The position numbers and the translations under genes were made by a program. Shown piece by piece: positions 8,073-18,593 of a stretch of 64,000 nt of DNA. Within the stretch, counting starts at the first letter, position 1. Each line of letters begins with the position of its first letter. The notes below the pieces were generated by a model. The model was not told the origin of the DNA. It did no database searches and saw only the letters and a program-made list of their open reading frames with translations. The stretch is from Bacillus sp. P14.5 (GTDB taxonomy: Bacteria; Bacillota; Bacilli; Bacillales; Bacillaceae_B): contig NZ_NIJF01000009.1 of assembly GCF_003316765.1 (NCBI RefSeq), positions 1-64,000 of the forward strand, given 5' to 3'.

Positions 8073-9110
8073 TTAGGATTTTTTCAGCGTTTTCATAATA
8101 CTGCATGAAGAACGTTCTACGATTTGGTGAGGAATCGTGATTCGTTTCACAGGCTCTCGCGGATCTTCAATTTTTTGAATAAGATTCCGGGCTGCCTGAT
8201 ATCCCAGGTCAAAAATATTGATATCTACTGAAGTCAGCGGCGGACGCGACATTTCTGCCAGCATAACATTGTTGAAACTGATAATGGAAATATCTTCGGG
8301 TACCGAGATTCCCATCTCATTTAAAGTATTCAAAACGCCGAGGGACATTAAATCATCCGCAACCACCATGGCAGTCGGCGGTTTCTCCAGCCTCATCAAT
8401 TCCTTTACGGCTTCCTGGCCGCCTTCTCTTAAAAATTCTTCATGTATGATATATCTGTCTTCAAGTGGAATACCTGCATTCCTTAGGGACTTCTCGTAGC
8501 CGAGCAGACGTTCAACAGTAACCACCAGGTTCAAATCCCCGCCTACAAAAGCGATGCATTTATGCCCGGCTTTTAACAAGTAGTCTGTCACTTCTTTTGT
8601 CGCCCGGAAATTGTCGTTGTCGACATGAGTAATTTCATCGGCATTTTTGAAAGGTTTGCCAATCACTACAAAAGGAAACTCCCTGTCTTTGAGGTACATC
8701 ATGACTTTATCTTCCACTTTTGAATAAAGAAGGATGATTCCGTCAACTCTTCCTCCTTGAACCATTTGAACGATACCATCATAAATTTCCTGCTCACTTT
8801 GTCCTGTAGTCATTTGCAACGCATACTGCTTCTCATGCGCGCCTTCACTCAAACCTCGGAGCACTGTCGGGAAAAACGGATTTTGAAAAAACTTATCAGC
8901 CGACCCAGGCAGCACAAGACCCAGCACCTGGGTCGATTGATTCGCAAGACTTCTGGCAATGAAGTTTGGATGATAGCCCAGCTGCTTCATTGCTTCTCTC
9001 ACTTTTTGTTTTGTACTGTCACTTATTCGGGAATTATTGGCTATCACTCTTGAAACCGTAGATGGCGCAACATTAGCCAGCTTTGCTACATCTTTTATAG
9101 TTACAGCCAC
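8073..9110 (-). CDS. LacI-family maltodextrin regulator (MalR/MdxR-like)
   Basis: The 345-residue protein opens with the LacI DNA-binding domain TIKDVAKLANVAPSTVSRVI (about 4-23) and the hinge residues leading to NFIARSLANQSTQ, then a periplasmic-binding-protein-like effector domain. The block FFQNPFFPTVLRGLSEGAHE is typical of the MalR group of Firmicutes. It is the last gene of the mdxEFG-amylase cluster, 47 bp after the amylase, so it should be expressed with the genes it controls. Likely targets are two direct operators upstream of mdxE. The GTG start sits 6 nt after AAGGGGAG. Whether it represses or activates, and which sugar is the inducer, cannot be told; maltose or maltodextrin is inferred from neighbours. 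Confidence 0.87.
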   Translation of the reverse strand: MAVTIKDVAKLANVAPSTVSRVIANNSRISDSTKQKVREAMKQLGYHPNFIARSLANQSTQVLGLVLPGSADKFFQNPFFPTVLRGLSEGAHEKQYALQMTTGQSEQEIYDGIVQMVQGGRVDGIILLYSKVEDKVMMYLKDREFPFVVIGKPFKNADEITHVDNDNFRATKEVTDYLLKAGHKCIAFVGGDLNLVVTVERLLGYEKSLRNAGIPLEDRYIIHEEFLREGGQEAVKELMRLEKPPTAMVVADDLMSLGVLNTLNEMGISVPEDISIISFNNVMLAEMSRPPLTSVDINIFDLGYQAARNLIQKIEDPREPVKRITIPHQIVERSSCSIMKTLKKS

Positions 9111-9156
9111 ATTTTTCTCCCCTTCCCCGATAACTCGAAACTACACTTGAAATTTA

Positions 9157-10698
9157 CTATTCTTCGGTCTTCCGTCTGCTTTTACCTTTCTTCCAAACGT
9201 AATAAATAAAGATAAGGAAAATAATATATACAGCGGAAAGGGCTCCGATAAATCCATAGTTCAAGCCGCTTCTCTGTTGTAGTGTATATATTTCAGCCTT
9301 TTCACGGTCGAGAATGATATCATAACTATCCCCTTCTGCCCGGACAAGGTCTCCTTCTATCAGACCTCTCAGTTCCATTCCTTCCGCCAGCTGCGGTGAT
9401 TTCAACTTAACACTCTGAGATTTACTAGTGTTATTAATTGCTACGATTAGCGTCTCGTTCTCATCTTCCCTTTTAAAGACGGCCATTCCATCTTCTTCAT
9501 ACAACAGTTCCATACTGCCCCTTGTTAGAGCAGTATGAGTATTTCTCAATTCACCAAGCTTGGTGATATATTGGATAAGTTCATCATCTGTTCTGAAATC
9601 CATCAGCCTGCGGTTATCAGGGTCTTCCCCTCCGCTCAGCGCAATTTCTGAACCGTAGTACAGGATTGGCAGTCCCGGCACGGTAAACATATAGGCCAAG
9701 GGCAGCTTCCACCGCGTGCCCGGAAACTGATTGTATTGCGTAATTAAATTGGTGAACCGCACCATATCATGATTATCAATGAATGTACCCATTAAATATG
9801 GATTTTCAAAGTAGGTTTGATTATACTGCCAGAAATTAAAGAGGCGGTCCATATCTGTATCGGGTTTCTGGAAAACATCCCGCATCTCCTGGGCTTGCGG
9901 GAAATCAGCAAATCCATCAATCCCGACTCCCTCATATTTGGCAATATTGCGCGGGTCATAATCGAAAACTTCCCCTAATAAATAGAAATCTTCCTTTTCA
10001 GCTTTTACCGTTTCGGAAAACTCTTCCCAAAAATCTTGAGGGACATGCCTGACGGTATCCAGCCTATAGCCGTCAATATCCGTTTCTTCGATCCACCAGG
10101 CCGCAGCATCCAACAAATATTTTCTCACTTCAGGGTTTTCTGTATTCAAATCAGGCAGGTCATACAGCCAGGCGTTTTGAAGGCTTTCATCATCGTTCAT
10201 GTTCATTGGCTGTTTCTCATGGAACCAATCTTCTTTTTCCGGATCATTCAGCCATTCATGGTCAGGGCCGACATGATTGACAATGAAGTCCAGAATAACC
10301 TTCATATCACGTTTGTGAGCCTCGTCTACAAGCTCCTTGAATTTCTCAAGTGAACCAAAATGTTCATCCGTATTATAGAAGTCTTTGATCCAGTAGCCGT
10401 GATAACCTTTTTCCTGGTTATCGAATACCGGAGTCAGCCAGATGCTTGTAAACCCCATATCTTTTATATAATCAAGCTGATCGATGACCCCTTGAAAGTC
10501 CCCGCCTTGGTAGGCTTTAGGATCGTCTCTGTCTACTTCATGATCGTTGGATTGATCACCATTATTGAATCTGTCAATCATCAAAAAATAAATTGATTCA
10601 TCTTGCCATGTACGTTCTTCTTTTTCAGCAGCTCCTGCAGGGAGGGCGTAAAAAAGAAGAAACGGAATAAGAATAAGAGAAAATACTCTTCTTTTCAT
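9157..10698 (-). CDS. Membrane-anchored alpha-amylase family (GH13) hydrolase
   Basis: The 513-residue protein has a signal peptide (1-23, ending PAGAA), a GH13 barrel and a C-terminal membrane helix (about 482-501, FIGALSAVYIIFLIFIYYVW) followed by KKGKSRRKTEE. It is thus displayed on the outer face of the membrane. All four GH13 regions are present: DFIVNH (I), GYRLDTVRH with the nucleophile Asp (II), LLGEVFD with the acid Glu (III) and FIDNHD (IV). It probably cuts starch or long dextrins into oligosaccharides for the adjacent ABC importer. AGGAGCGGAG lies just before the ATG. The gene follows the permease gene mdxG by 40 bp. Confidence 0.9.
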   Translation of the reverse strand: MKRRVFSLILIPFLLFYALPAGAAEKEERTWQDESIYFLMIDRFNNGDQSNDHEVDRDDPKAYQGGDFQGVIDQLDYIKDMGFTSIWLTPVFDNQEKGYHGYWIKDFYNTDEHFGSLEKFKELVDEAHKRDMKVILDFIVNHVGPDHEWLNDPEKEDWFHEKQPMNMNDDESLQNAWLYDLPDLNTENPEVRKYLLDAAAWWIEETDIDGYRLDTVRHVPQDFWEEFSETVKAEKEDFYLLGEVFDYDPRNIAKYEGVGIDGFADFPQAQEMRDVFQKPDTDMDRLFNFWQYNQTYFENPYLMGTFIDNHDMVRFTNLITQYNQFPGTRWKLPLAYMFTVPGLPILYYGSEIALSGGEDPDNRRLMDFRTDDELIQYITKLGELRNTHTALTRGSMELLYEEDGMAVFKREDENETLIVAINNTSKSQSVKLKSPQLAEGMELRGLIEGDLVRAEGDSYDIILDREKAEIYTLQQRSGLNYGFIGALSAVYIIFLIFIYYVWKKGKSRRKTEE

Positions 10699-10738
10699 CT
10701 CCGCTCCTCCTTAAATTTAATTAGTTACGCCTTTAAGA

Positions 10739-11581
10739 TTATCCTTTTGTTCCCCCTGCCGTCAATCCGGAAACAAAGTATTTCTGGAAGTACAGGAACA
10801 GGACGGCAATCGGAATGGCGATAAGTACTGATCCCGCAGCGAACGTAGTGAATTCCGCCCCGAACTGTTTAGCGACCATATCATATAATGCAACCGGCAA
10901 GGTATATTTCTCTTCTGATCTCAGCAGGATGCTTGCAATGATGAAATCTGCAAACGGTGCTATAAAAGAAAATAATGCGACTACAGCTATGATCGGCTTG
11001 GCAAGCGGCATGACAATCTGGAAGAAAATCCGGAAATGCCCCGCTCCGTCCATTTTCGCAGATTCATCGAGTTCTTTGGGAATAGTGTCAAGATACCCTT
11101 TCATCAACCAAGTGTTCATCGGGATCTGCCCCCCGACATACACAAGGATCAATCCAAGATGTGTGTCAAGCAAATCTGTTACAAGAGCCAATACGAAAAT
11201 GGCAATCAAAGCTGCGAAGTTTGGAATCATCTGCAGGATCAAGAAAGTCATCAATCCATTTTTTCTGCCCACAAAACGATAGCGGGAGAACGCATATGCT
11301 GTCAAACTGACCATCAGCACAGTCAATGCCATTGTGGATAAGCTGACTTTCAAGGAATTCCAATACCAGATAAGGTAATTGCTTTGTTCTAAATCAAATA
11401 GTTCTTTGTAATGTGCTAATGTTGCATTCTTTGGAATGATACTAGAACCAGATAAGCTTTGACCCGGGTTGAATGATGACCCTATGATCCATGCAACTGG
11501 ATACAAGATGATGGAAAACATAATCGCAATGGCTATATAGGACAGTGTCAATCTGATGAGTTTCTGTTTTTTTATATTCAT
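10739..11581 (-). CDS. mdxG: Maltodextrin ABC transporter permease MdxG (MalG-like)
   Basis: This 280-residue inner-membrane permease has six predicted helices. The EAA loop that contacts the ATPase reads ELDESAKMDGAGHFRIFF (about 169-186). The C terminus TAGGTKG is typical of MalG homologues. It starts one base after the mdxF stop, so the two permeases are translationally coupled. No ATP-binding subunit is encoded in this cluster; in B. subtilis the shared ATPase MsmX, encoded elsewhere, does this job. Confidence 0.92.
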   Translation of the reverse strand: MNIKKQKLIRLTLSYIAIAIMFSIILYPVAWIIGSSFNPGQSLSGSSIIPKNATLAHYKELFDLEQSNYLIWYWNSLKVSLSTMALTVLMVSLTAYAFSRYRFVGRKNGLMTFLILQMIPNFAALIAIFVLALVTDLLDTHLGLILVYVGGQIPMNTWLMKGYLDTIPKELDESAKMDGAGHFRIFFQIVMPLAKPIIAVVALFSFIAPFADFIIASILLRSEEKYTLPVALYDMVAKQFGAEFTTFAAGSVLIAIPIAVLFLYFQKYFVSGLTAGGTKG

Positions 11582-11582
11582 A

Positions 11583-12875
11583 TCACATCATATCCTCTTC
11601 TTGGAATGATTTTGTTCTTCTGAACTGCCAGATCGCTACAGTAATTACAATGATAGAAAGCAGCAAAGTGATGGCAGCCGCTTTGGAGTACTGAGCAGAT
11701 GTCATGGTCAAGCTGTAAATCCATGAGATAAGGATATCCGTTCCGCCTGCATTCTGGCCTGTCAAAGCAGGGCCTCCGCCGTTAAACAGATAAATGACAT
11801 TAAAGTTATTGAAGTTGAATGTATATTGAGTAATCAAAATCGGCGCCGTTGCAAAAAGAACAAGCGGCAGAGTGATATTTCTGAATTTCTGTATGCTTGA
11901 AGCTCCGTCCACTGTAGCAGCTTCATAAAGCTCATCGGGAATCGATTGAAGGACACCTGTAGTCATGGCAAAGATAAATGGAAAACCGAGCCATGTCTGG
12001 ATGAAGATCAATGCGATTCTTGTGTACATTGCTTCTGTCATCCATGGTATTTCACCGATACCGAGAAACGCGAGAATATCGTTATTAATCGTCCCGAAGG
12101 ATTCATTGAACATCCCTGCAAAAATCAGAATCGAAACGAACGCTGGAATAGCCCAAGGAAGAATGAAAACAGTCCTGATGATGGCTTTTCCTTTTAAGTC
12201 CTTCTGGTTGACCAGAATTGCCAGGAAGATTCCGAGTGCAACCTGTGTCGTCGTTGCCCCGAATGTCCAAACTAACGTCCATGCCAATACTGAGAAGAAT
12301 GTGCTTCTCCATATATCGATTTGGAAGATATCAATAAAGTTCTGGATGCCGATCCAGTCCACTAATTTCGCTGGAGGCGAGTGATAAAGATCATAGTTCG
12401 TGAATGCAAGAAGCACAACGAAAATAATTGGGAATATGACCACAAATACTAGCAGCAGGAAGCCAGGGGACATGATAAGATATGGAAATCCATTATCTAT
12501 AAGATTGCGGTACTGCTCCCTGATCGTGCTGAGCTTCTCACCGCGGTCCCTTTTCTCTCCGTTTTTAAAAGCATCATAGAGATTGAAGGCATAGAAGCCT
12601 AATCCGAATAATATTATGATGATTGCGAGAATCCCATAGACCATCAAGAAAATGGAGTGGTCTCTATATGGCGCGGCAGTCGTTTCGCCAAGGGTCAGGA
12701 TCCCCCACAGTCCATAATCAATCAAATCACGGAATACGAAGATAAAGGCCGCAGCCATTATTAAGAAAAATCCGCCTTTTAAATTTTGTTTGTTGTAAAA
12801 CTGGCCCAACCCGGGTATTAAGGAAAGGGCAAGTGCTGTTTTTCGATGTTTTGTCTGATAGGAATTTTCAGCCAT
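11583..12875 (-). CDS. mdxF: Maltodextrin ABC transporter permease MdxF (MalF-like)
   Basis: The 430-residue permease has an N-terminal extension with its own hydrophobic helices (about 10-115, starting with ALALSLIPGLGQFYNKQ) before the conserved permease core (about 130-425). The EAA loop reads ELYEAATVDGASSIQKF. This architecture is usual for MdxF and MalC of Firmicutes. It sits 166 bp downstream of the binding-protein gene, with a stable hairpin between them that may let mdxE be expressed more than the permeases. It is directly followed by mdxG. Confidence 0.92.
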   Translation of the reverse strand: MAENSYQTKHRKTALALSLIPGLGQFYNKQNLKGGFFLIMAAAFIFVFRDLIDYGLWGILTLGETTAAPYRDHSIFLMVYGILAIIIILFGLGFYAFNLYDAFKNGEKRDRGEKLSTIREQYRNLIDNGFPYLIMSPGFLLLVFVVIFPIIFVVLLAFTNYDLYHSPPAKLVDWIGIQNFIDIFQIDIWRSTFFSVLAWTLVWTFGATTTQVALGIFLAILVNQKDLKGKAIIRTVFILPWAIPAFVSILIFAGMFNESFGTINNDILAFLGIGEIPWMTEAMYTRIALIFIQTWLGFPFIFAMTTGVLQSIPDELYEAATVDGASSIQKFRNITLPLVLFATAPILITQYTFNFNNFNVIYLFNGGGPALTGQNAGGTDILISWIYSLTMTSAQYSKAAAITLLLSIIVITVAIWQFRRTKSFQEEDMM

Positions 12876-13005
12876 CCTAAATTCCCCCTTCTTCTCTTTG
12901 TAATTTTATAAGCTTCAGAAGCTTCATCAAGAAAGATAGCATCTTCCTTCATGAAATTCCTGAAGTAACTATACTGTTCTGAGGTTAACAAGCTTTAATA
13001 TAGAA

Positions 13006-13029
13006 GACTGACTCAACCAAGAGTCAGTC
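13006..13029 (-). promoter_or_regulatory. Hairpin between mdxE and mdxF (attenuator or mRNA stabiliser)
   Basis: The stem gactgactc / gagtcagtc has 9 perfect base pairs and a 6-nt loop. It starts 12 bp after the mdxE stop on the minus strand and is followed by ttctatatt, too weak for full termination. Such structures commonly protect the upstream message or allow partial read-through. Confidence 0.7.
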
Positions 13030-13041
13030 CCCTTATTATGT

Positions 13042-14328
13042 TTAGTTAGAATGGTTCGCTTCGATATTTTGCTCAATTGTGTCTACTGCTGAATCAAGGG
13101 CTGCTTTCGGCTCTTGTTTGCCAGTGACTACCGTTTGCAAAGCATCTGCCATTGGATCCCAAACTTCTCCCATTTCCGGGATGTTCGGCATAGGCACTGC
13201 ATGCTGAGACTGCTCGGCAACTGCTTTAGCTCCTTCATTTTCAGCAATTGCAGGATCATCTACAAGGGCTGTATTCGTAGGAACTTCTTTTGTTTGTTCA
13301 AAGCGAAGTTTTGAGTGCTCATCTTGTGTAATGAATTCGATGAACGTCTGTGCCCACTCCTGGTTCTCGGAGTATCCGGATACATGCCATCCTTTAACAC
13401 CCATGAATGTTTTCATTGGCTCTCCATTTGGAAGAGTTGGCATAGCAGCAACCCCAATATCAATTCCTGCTTCTTCATAGCTTTGGAAAGACCAAGGTCC
13501 GTTCATAACAGAAGCAACTTTTCCTTCATTGAACAATCCATCCATTGCAGCTCCGCCGTTTTCTCCGACGATCCCTTTAGGGAATAATCCTTCTTCATAC
13601 CATTTTTGGATATACTCAGCACCTTCAACAGCACCCTCATTGTTCAATCCAAGGTCTGCTGGATTCAATGCACCGTCATTTTCCGCGAAAACATACCCAC
13701 CCATTCCTCCAATAGGAGCGTGAGCAAAGTAGTAGTTATCCCACAGTGCAAGGAAACCATAATTTCCGTCTTTAGTGAAATCAGTAGAGAAATCATAAAC
13801 TTCATCCATAGTGGATGGAGCTTCTTCCATCAACTCTTTGTTGTAAATGAATACCGGCGTTTCAGAAGATTTCGGAAGGCCGTATAGTGCTCCTTCATAA
13901 GATTGCGCCAAAATAGAAGATTCAGAGAAACGATCTACTATCTCTTGTTCTACATCAAGCTCAGCGATATGACCCGCTAGAGCCATTTCCCCGATTTGGT
14001 CATGCGGCAATGTAATTACGTCCGGGCCTGTCCCAGCCGGACCATCTAAACGAAGCTGTTCTTTCATCTTCGTAGCCATTTCTACTTCTTTGACTTCAAT
14101 TTCAATACCGTGTTCTTCTGTGAACTTGGCACCTACTTCATCTAACCATCCTGATTTTTTCTCATCTTCCCAGATGACAAGCTTCTCTGGTTTGCTTGTT
14201 TCAGGTGTTTCATTATCGTCTCCGCCTTGGTTATTGTTCCCTGCTCCCTCTTCACGATTAGGTCCGCAGGCAGCCAATGCGCCTAAAACCAGCATGATGA
14301 CCATCAATAATGATAGTGCTTTCTTCAT
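13042..14328 (-). CDS. mdxE: Maltodextrin-binding lipoprotein MdxE
   Basis: This 428-residue extracellular solute-binding protein is anchored by lipid: the signal ends with the lipobox LAAC (Cys 21), then a Gly/Asn/Glu-rich linker. The family 1 binding-protein fold follows (EKLVIWEDEKKSGWLDEV, then TGPDVITLPHDQIGEMA). It should deliver maltodextrins to MdxF-MdxG. The ATG at 14328 is chosen over an in-frame start 72 bp upstream because AGGAGGGG lies 6 nt before it and the signal peptide begins there. It is the first gene of the operon and has the strongest control signals in the window. Confidence 0.93.
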   Translation of the reverse strand: MKKALSLLMVIMLVLGALAACGPNREEGAGNNNQGGDDNETPETSKPEKLVIWEDEKKSGWLDEVGAKFTEEHGIEIEVKEVEMATKMKEQLRLDGPAGTGPDVITLPHDQIGEMALAGHIAELDVEQEIVDRFSESSILAQSYEGALYGLPKSSETPVFIYNKELMEEAPSTMDEVYDFSTDFTKDGNYGFLALWDNYYFAHAPIGGMGGYVFAENDGALNPADLGLNNEGAVEGAEYIQKWYEEGLFPKGIVGENGGAAMDGLFNEGKVASVMNGPWSFQSYEEAGIDIGVAAMPTLPNGEPMKTFMGVKGWHVSGYSENQEWAQTFIEFITQDEHSKLRFEQTKEVPTNTALVDDPAIAENEGAKAVAEQSQHAVPMPNIPEMGEVWDPMADALQTVVTGKQEPKAALDSAVDTIEQNIEANHSN

Positions 14329-14360
14329 TCTGACCCCTCCTGAGTACAAAAAAATTAAAT

Positions 14361-14440
14361 TGAACAACCGTTTGCACAAATCGACAAAAAATATAGGCAT
14401 TTAGATACCGCTTTCATATTTGTGAAACCGATTGCACAAC
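14361..14440 (-). promoter_or_regulatory. Two direct LacI-type operators upstream of mdxE
   Basis: tgaacaaccgtttgcacaa (14361-14379) and tgtgaaaccgattgcacaa (14421-14439) align base by base with a 60-bp offset. Each has the CCGnTTGC centre typical of LacI-family operators. The second lies just downstream of the promoter -10, the first in the untranslated leader. The maltodextrin regulator at 8073-9110 is the obvious candidate. Confidence 0.78.
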
Positions 14441-14449
14441 CTATCCCTT

Positions 14450-14477
14450 ATTATAATGCTTATAATTTTTTTGACAA
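14450..14477 (-). promoter_or_regulatory. mdxE: Sigma-A promoter of the mdx operon
   Basis: On the minus strand TTGTCA (14477-14472) and TATAAT (14455-14450) are 16 bp apart, within an AT-rich tract. The operator at 14421-14439 lies about 10 bp downstream. Confidence 0.8.
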
Positions 14478-14496
14478 TACTTTTTTTGAATTTTTT

Positions 14497-14510
14497 TGAA
14501 AACGTTTTAT
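14497..14510. promoter_or_regulatory. cre-like site (CcpA) between mdxE and neopullulanase
   Basis: tgaaaacgttttat matches the catabolite-responsive element pattern TGNAANCGNTNNCA at most positions; only the last two bases diverge. It lies upstream of the mdxE -35 and about 80 bp before the divergent neopullulanase start, so either gene could be under glucose repression. Confidence 0.55.
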
Positions 14511-14587
14511 TTTCTGCTGATAACATCCCGATTGACTTTACTATTGATATGCAATAACCTTTAAGTGAAATTGATAAAGGAGGCTGA

Positions 14588-16347
<1,760 letters not shown>

Positions 16348-16355
16348 TTCACTCC

Positions 16356-16393
16356 CTCCCGGCAAAAGACCGAACTGCCGGGAGTCTTTTGTT
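16356..16393 (+). terminator. Terminator after the neopullulanase gene
   Basis: ctcccggc / gccgggag is an 8-bp stem with a 13-nt loop, followed by tcttttgtttctt. Confidence 0.86.
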
Positions 16394-16495
16394 TCTTTAG
16401 CGAGTTATGTAATGGATATTTTTCCATTACCCCTCTTACTGATATTTTCAGTATAATTGAGTATTATATTTTGTAAGAAATGAGATGACTGCATC

Positions 16496-17842
16496 ATGAG
16501 TCTAGATAAGAAAAAACTAAGTCTATACGCACTTACCTGGCCGATTTTCGTAGAAATATTCCTGCATATGCTGATGGGGAATGCCGATACATTGATGCTT
16601 AGCCAGTATTCAGATGAATCAGTGGCAGCTGTCGGGGTTTCAAATCAGGTGCTGTCCTTGATCATTGTCATGTTTGGATTTGTCGCAACCGGAACTTCCA
16701 TACTTGTTTCGCAGAATTTAGGAGCCGATAAAATCGGCACCGCACGTGAAGTGGCCGTCGTTTCATTAATAGCCAACCTTATATTTGGATTTTTATTAAG
16801 CTTACTCATATTTATATTCAACGAACAGATTCTCAGCGTGATGGATATTCCCCAAGAATTACGTAGTGAAGCATCCACCTATTTAACCATTGTTGGCGGA
16901 TTCTCTTTTATCCAGGCTTTAATCATGACAGCGGGCGCTACACTGCGAAGCTATGAATTTACTAAAGATGCTATGTATATCACGATCGGTATGAACATCC
17001 TCAATGTAATCGGAAATTATTTATTCATTTTTGGACCGTTCGGTATCCCGGTTCTGGGAGTTGAAGGTGTTTCCATTTCAACTGTGGTCAGCCGGACCAT
17101 CGGCCTTATTGCCATAACCTTTGTTTTGGTGAAACGAATTCCTGGAATATTCTCCATCAAGCGCCTTATTCCGGTACAGCATATTAAAGACCTGCTGAGA
17201 ATCGGCATACCATCAGCTGGAGAACACCTTTCATACAATGGTTCCCAGATGGCTATCACTTATTTTATCGCCATTCTTGGAACAGAAGCATTGACCACAA
17301 AGGTATATGCCCAGAATCTCATGATGTTCATCTTTTTATTCGCACTCGCAATCAGCCAGGGAACCCAGATTATGATTGGTCATATGGTTGGGCGCAAAGA
17401 TTTCAAGTCGGCATACGAAAGATGCATCAAAAGCTTGAAGGTATCAATTTTCATATCCTTGGGTATGGCAGTCATTTTTGCATTGTTTTCAGAACCACTT
17501 TTACGAATCTTCACAAGCAATGAAGAAATCATTTACCTTGGGAGCATTTTAATTTGGCTGACCATTATTCTCGAACCAGGGAGAAGCTTCAATCTCGTTG
17601 TAATCAGCTCACTCCGAGCAGCAGGGGATGTCAAATTCCCTGTATACGTCGGCATTCTCTCCATGTGGGGAGTAAGTGTGTTCCTGTCCTACCTATTAGG
17701 AATTGTATTTGGGCTTGGCTTGATCGGCGTGTGGATTTCCTTTATCGCAGATGAATGGCTGCGGGGAGTGATCATGCTCCGCCGCTGGAGATCAAGAGTT
17801 TGGATGAATAAAAGCTTTATAGGCAAAGCCCAAGCAAAATAG
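16496..17842 (+). CDS. MATE family efflux transporter (YisQ-like)
   Basis: The 448-residue protein has twelve predicted membrane helices in two related halves, as expected for MATE exporters that use a Na+ or H+ gradient to expel drugs or metabolites. Typical blocks are WPIFVEIFLHMLMGNADTLMLS near the start, split here by its length, VAAVGVSNQ, and ISQGTQIMIGHMVGR in the second half. In B. subtilis a MATE gene (yisQ) also lies close to asnO. The ribosome binding site is weak (atgagatgac). The gene stands alone with a strong terminator 7 bp after its stop. The substrate is unknown. Confidence 0.9.
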   Translation: MSLDKKKLSLYALTWPIFVEIFLHMLMGNADTLMLSQYSDESVAAVGVSNQVLSLIIVMFGFVATGTSILVSQNLGADKIGTAREVAVVSLIANLIFGFLLSLLIFIFNEQILSVMDIPQELRSEASTYLTIVGGFSFIQALIMTAGATLRSYEFTKDAMYITIGMNILNVIGNYLFIFGPFGIPVLGVEGVSISTVVSRTIGLIAITFVLVKRIPGIFSIKRLIPVQHIKDLLRIGIPSAGEHLSYNGSQMAITYFIAILGTEALTTKVYAQNLMMFIFLFALAISQGTQIMIGHMVGRKDFKSAYERCIKSLKVSIFISLGMAVIFALFSEPLLRIFTSNEEIIYLGSILIWLTIILEPGRSFNLVVISSLRAAGDVKFPVYVGILSMWGVSVFLSYLLGIVFGLGLIGVWISFIADEWLRGVIMLRRWRSRVWMNKSFIGKAQAK

Positions 17843-17848
17843 TTTTAT

Positions 17849-17880
17849 CCTCCTGCTTGTTTAGCGGGGGGATTTTTTCT
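17849..17880 (+). terminator. Terminator after the MATE gene
   Basis: cctcctgc / gcgggggg pairs over 8 bp with two G-T pairs and is followed by six T. Confidence 0.85.
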
Positions 17881-18090
17881 TTGGTAGAACTCCCACCCTA
17901 TTTGTGTCCCTGCACTGATGATTTATTCACTTGATCCTCAAATTAGACAGCCCATTTTTCAGTTTTTATCTTGATTCATATAAAAATAAGATAAGGTTTG
18001 TTAAGTTTTTTACATTAAAACGCTTACATAAGTTTTTATTAGTTGATTTTTTCAAGTATTCAGAATATGATATAAAACATAACTTACTTA

Positions 18091-18107
18091 TGTTATTTTT
18101 TCTAACA
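18091..18107. promoter_or_regulatory. TnrA/GlnR box upstream of glnK-amtB
   Basis: tgttattttttctaaca fits the nitrogen-control operator TGTNAN7TNACA at every fixed position. It lies only 22 bp before the TTG start of glnK, inside the probable leader, a position better suited to repression than activation. A near-match one base short (tgttaagttttttaca) lies at 17999-18014, nearer where an activator would bind. Confidence 0.8.
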
Positions 18108-18128
18108 TTAATAAAGGAGCTGAATGAT

Positions 18129-18470
18129 TTGAAAAAAATCGTGGCCGTTATCCGCCCTGAAGTATTTCAAGCACTAAGAGAAGGCCTGGCTGCAAGTGGT
18201 TTCAATGGTTTGACTGTATCTGAAGCTGCTGGCTGCGGCAAACAAAAAGGTAAACAAGGACTGTTTCGAGGCACAACCTTCGAAGTTGCTCTCTCACCCC
18301 GAGTCAGGGTTGAAATGATTGTAGAGGATACTGAAACGGAGGAAATTATCGACTTGATTTGCGAATACTGCTCAACCGGTAATGTCGGGGACGGAAAAAT
18401 TTTCATATCTGATATCCAGGAAGTTGTCCGGATTCGATCGAAAGAACGTGGTAAACAGGCATTTATTTAA
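18129..18470 (+). CDS. glnK: PII family nitrogen regulator GlnK (NrgB-like)
   Basis: The 113-residue PII signal protein senses ATP/ADP and 2-oxoglutarate and normally docks on AmtB to close the channel. The core is clear: KKIVAVIRPE at the start, GCGKQKGKQGLFRG forming the T-loop base, and VGDGKIFISDIQEVVRIR at the nucleotide site. The T-loop tyrosine that is uridylylated in proteobacteria is replaced by Phe (LFRG), so that switch is absent, as expected in Bacillus. The TTG start lies 9 nt after AAAGGAG. It is placed upstream of amtB with a gap of about 120 bp, the reverse of nrgA-nrgB in B. subtilis. Confidence 0.9.
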   Translation: MKKIVAVIRPEVFQALREGLAASGFNGLTVSEAAGCGKQKGKQGLFRGTTFEVALSPRVRVEMIVEDTETEEIIDLICEYCSTGNVGDGKIFISDIQEVVRIRSKERGKQAFI

Positions 18471-18593
18471 TTTTGCCAAAAGAAATTTGACTCATCATTA
18501 AACTCAAATTTTCCATCAAGACTTACTGCAGGACTCTCCTATTCTTTTGCTTTTGCTTCAACACAATCTAAATAATCAGGAGGAACAAATATC

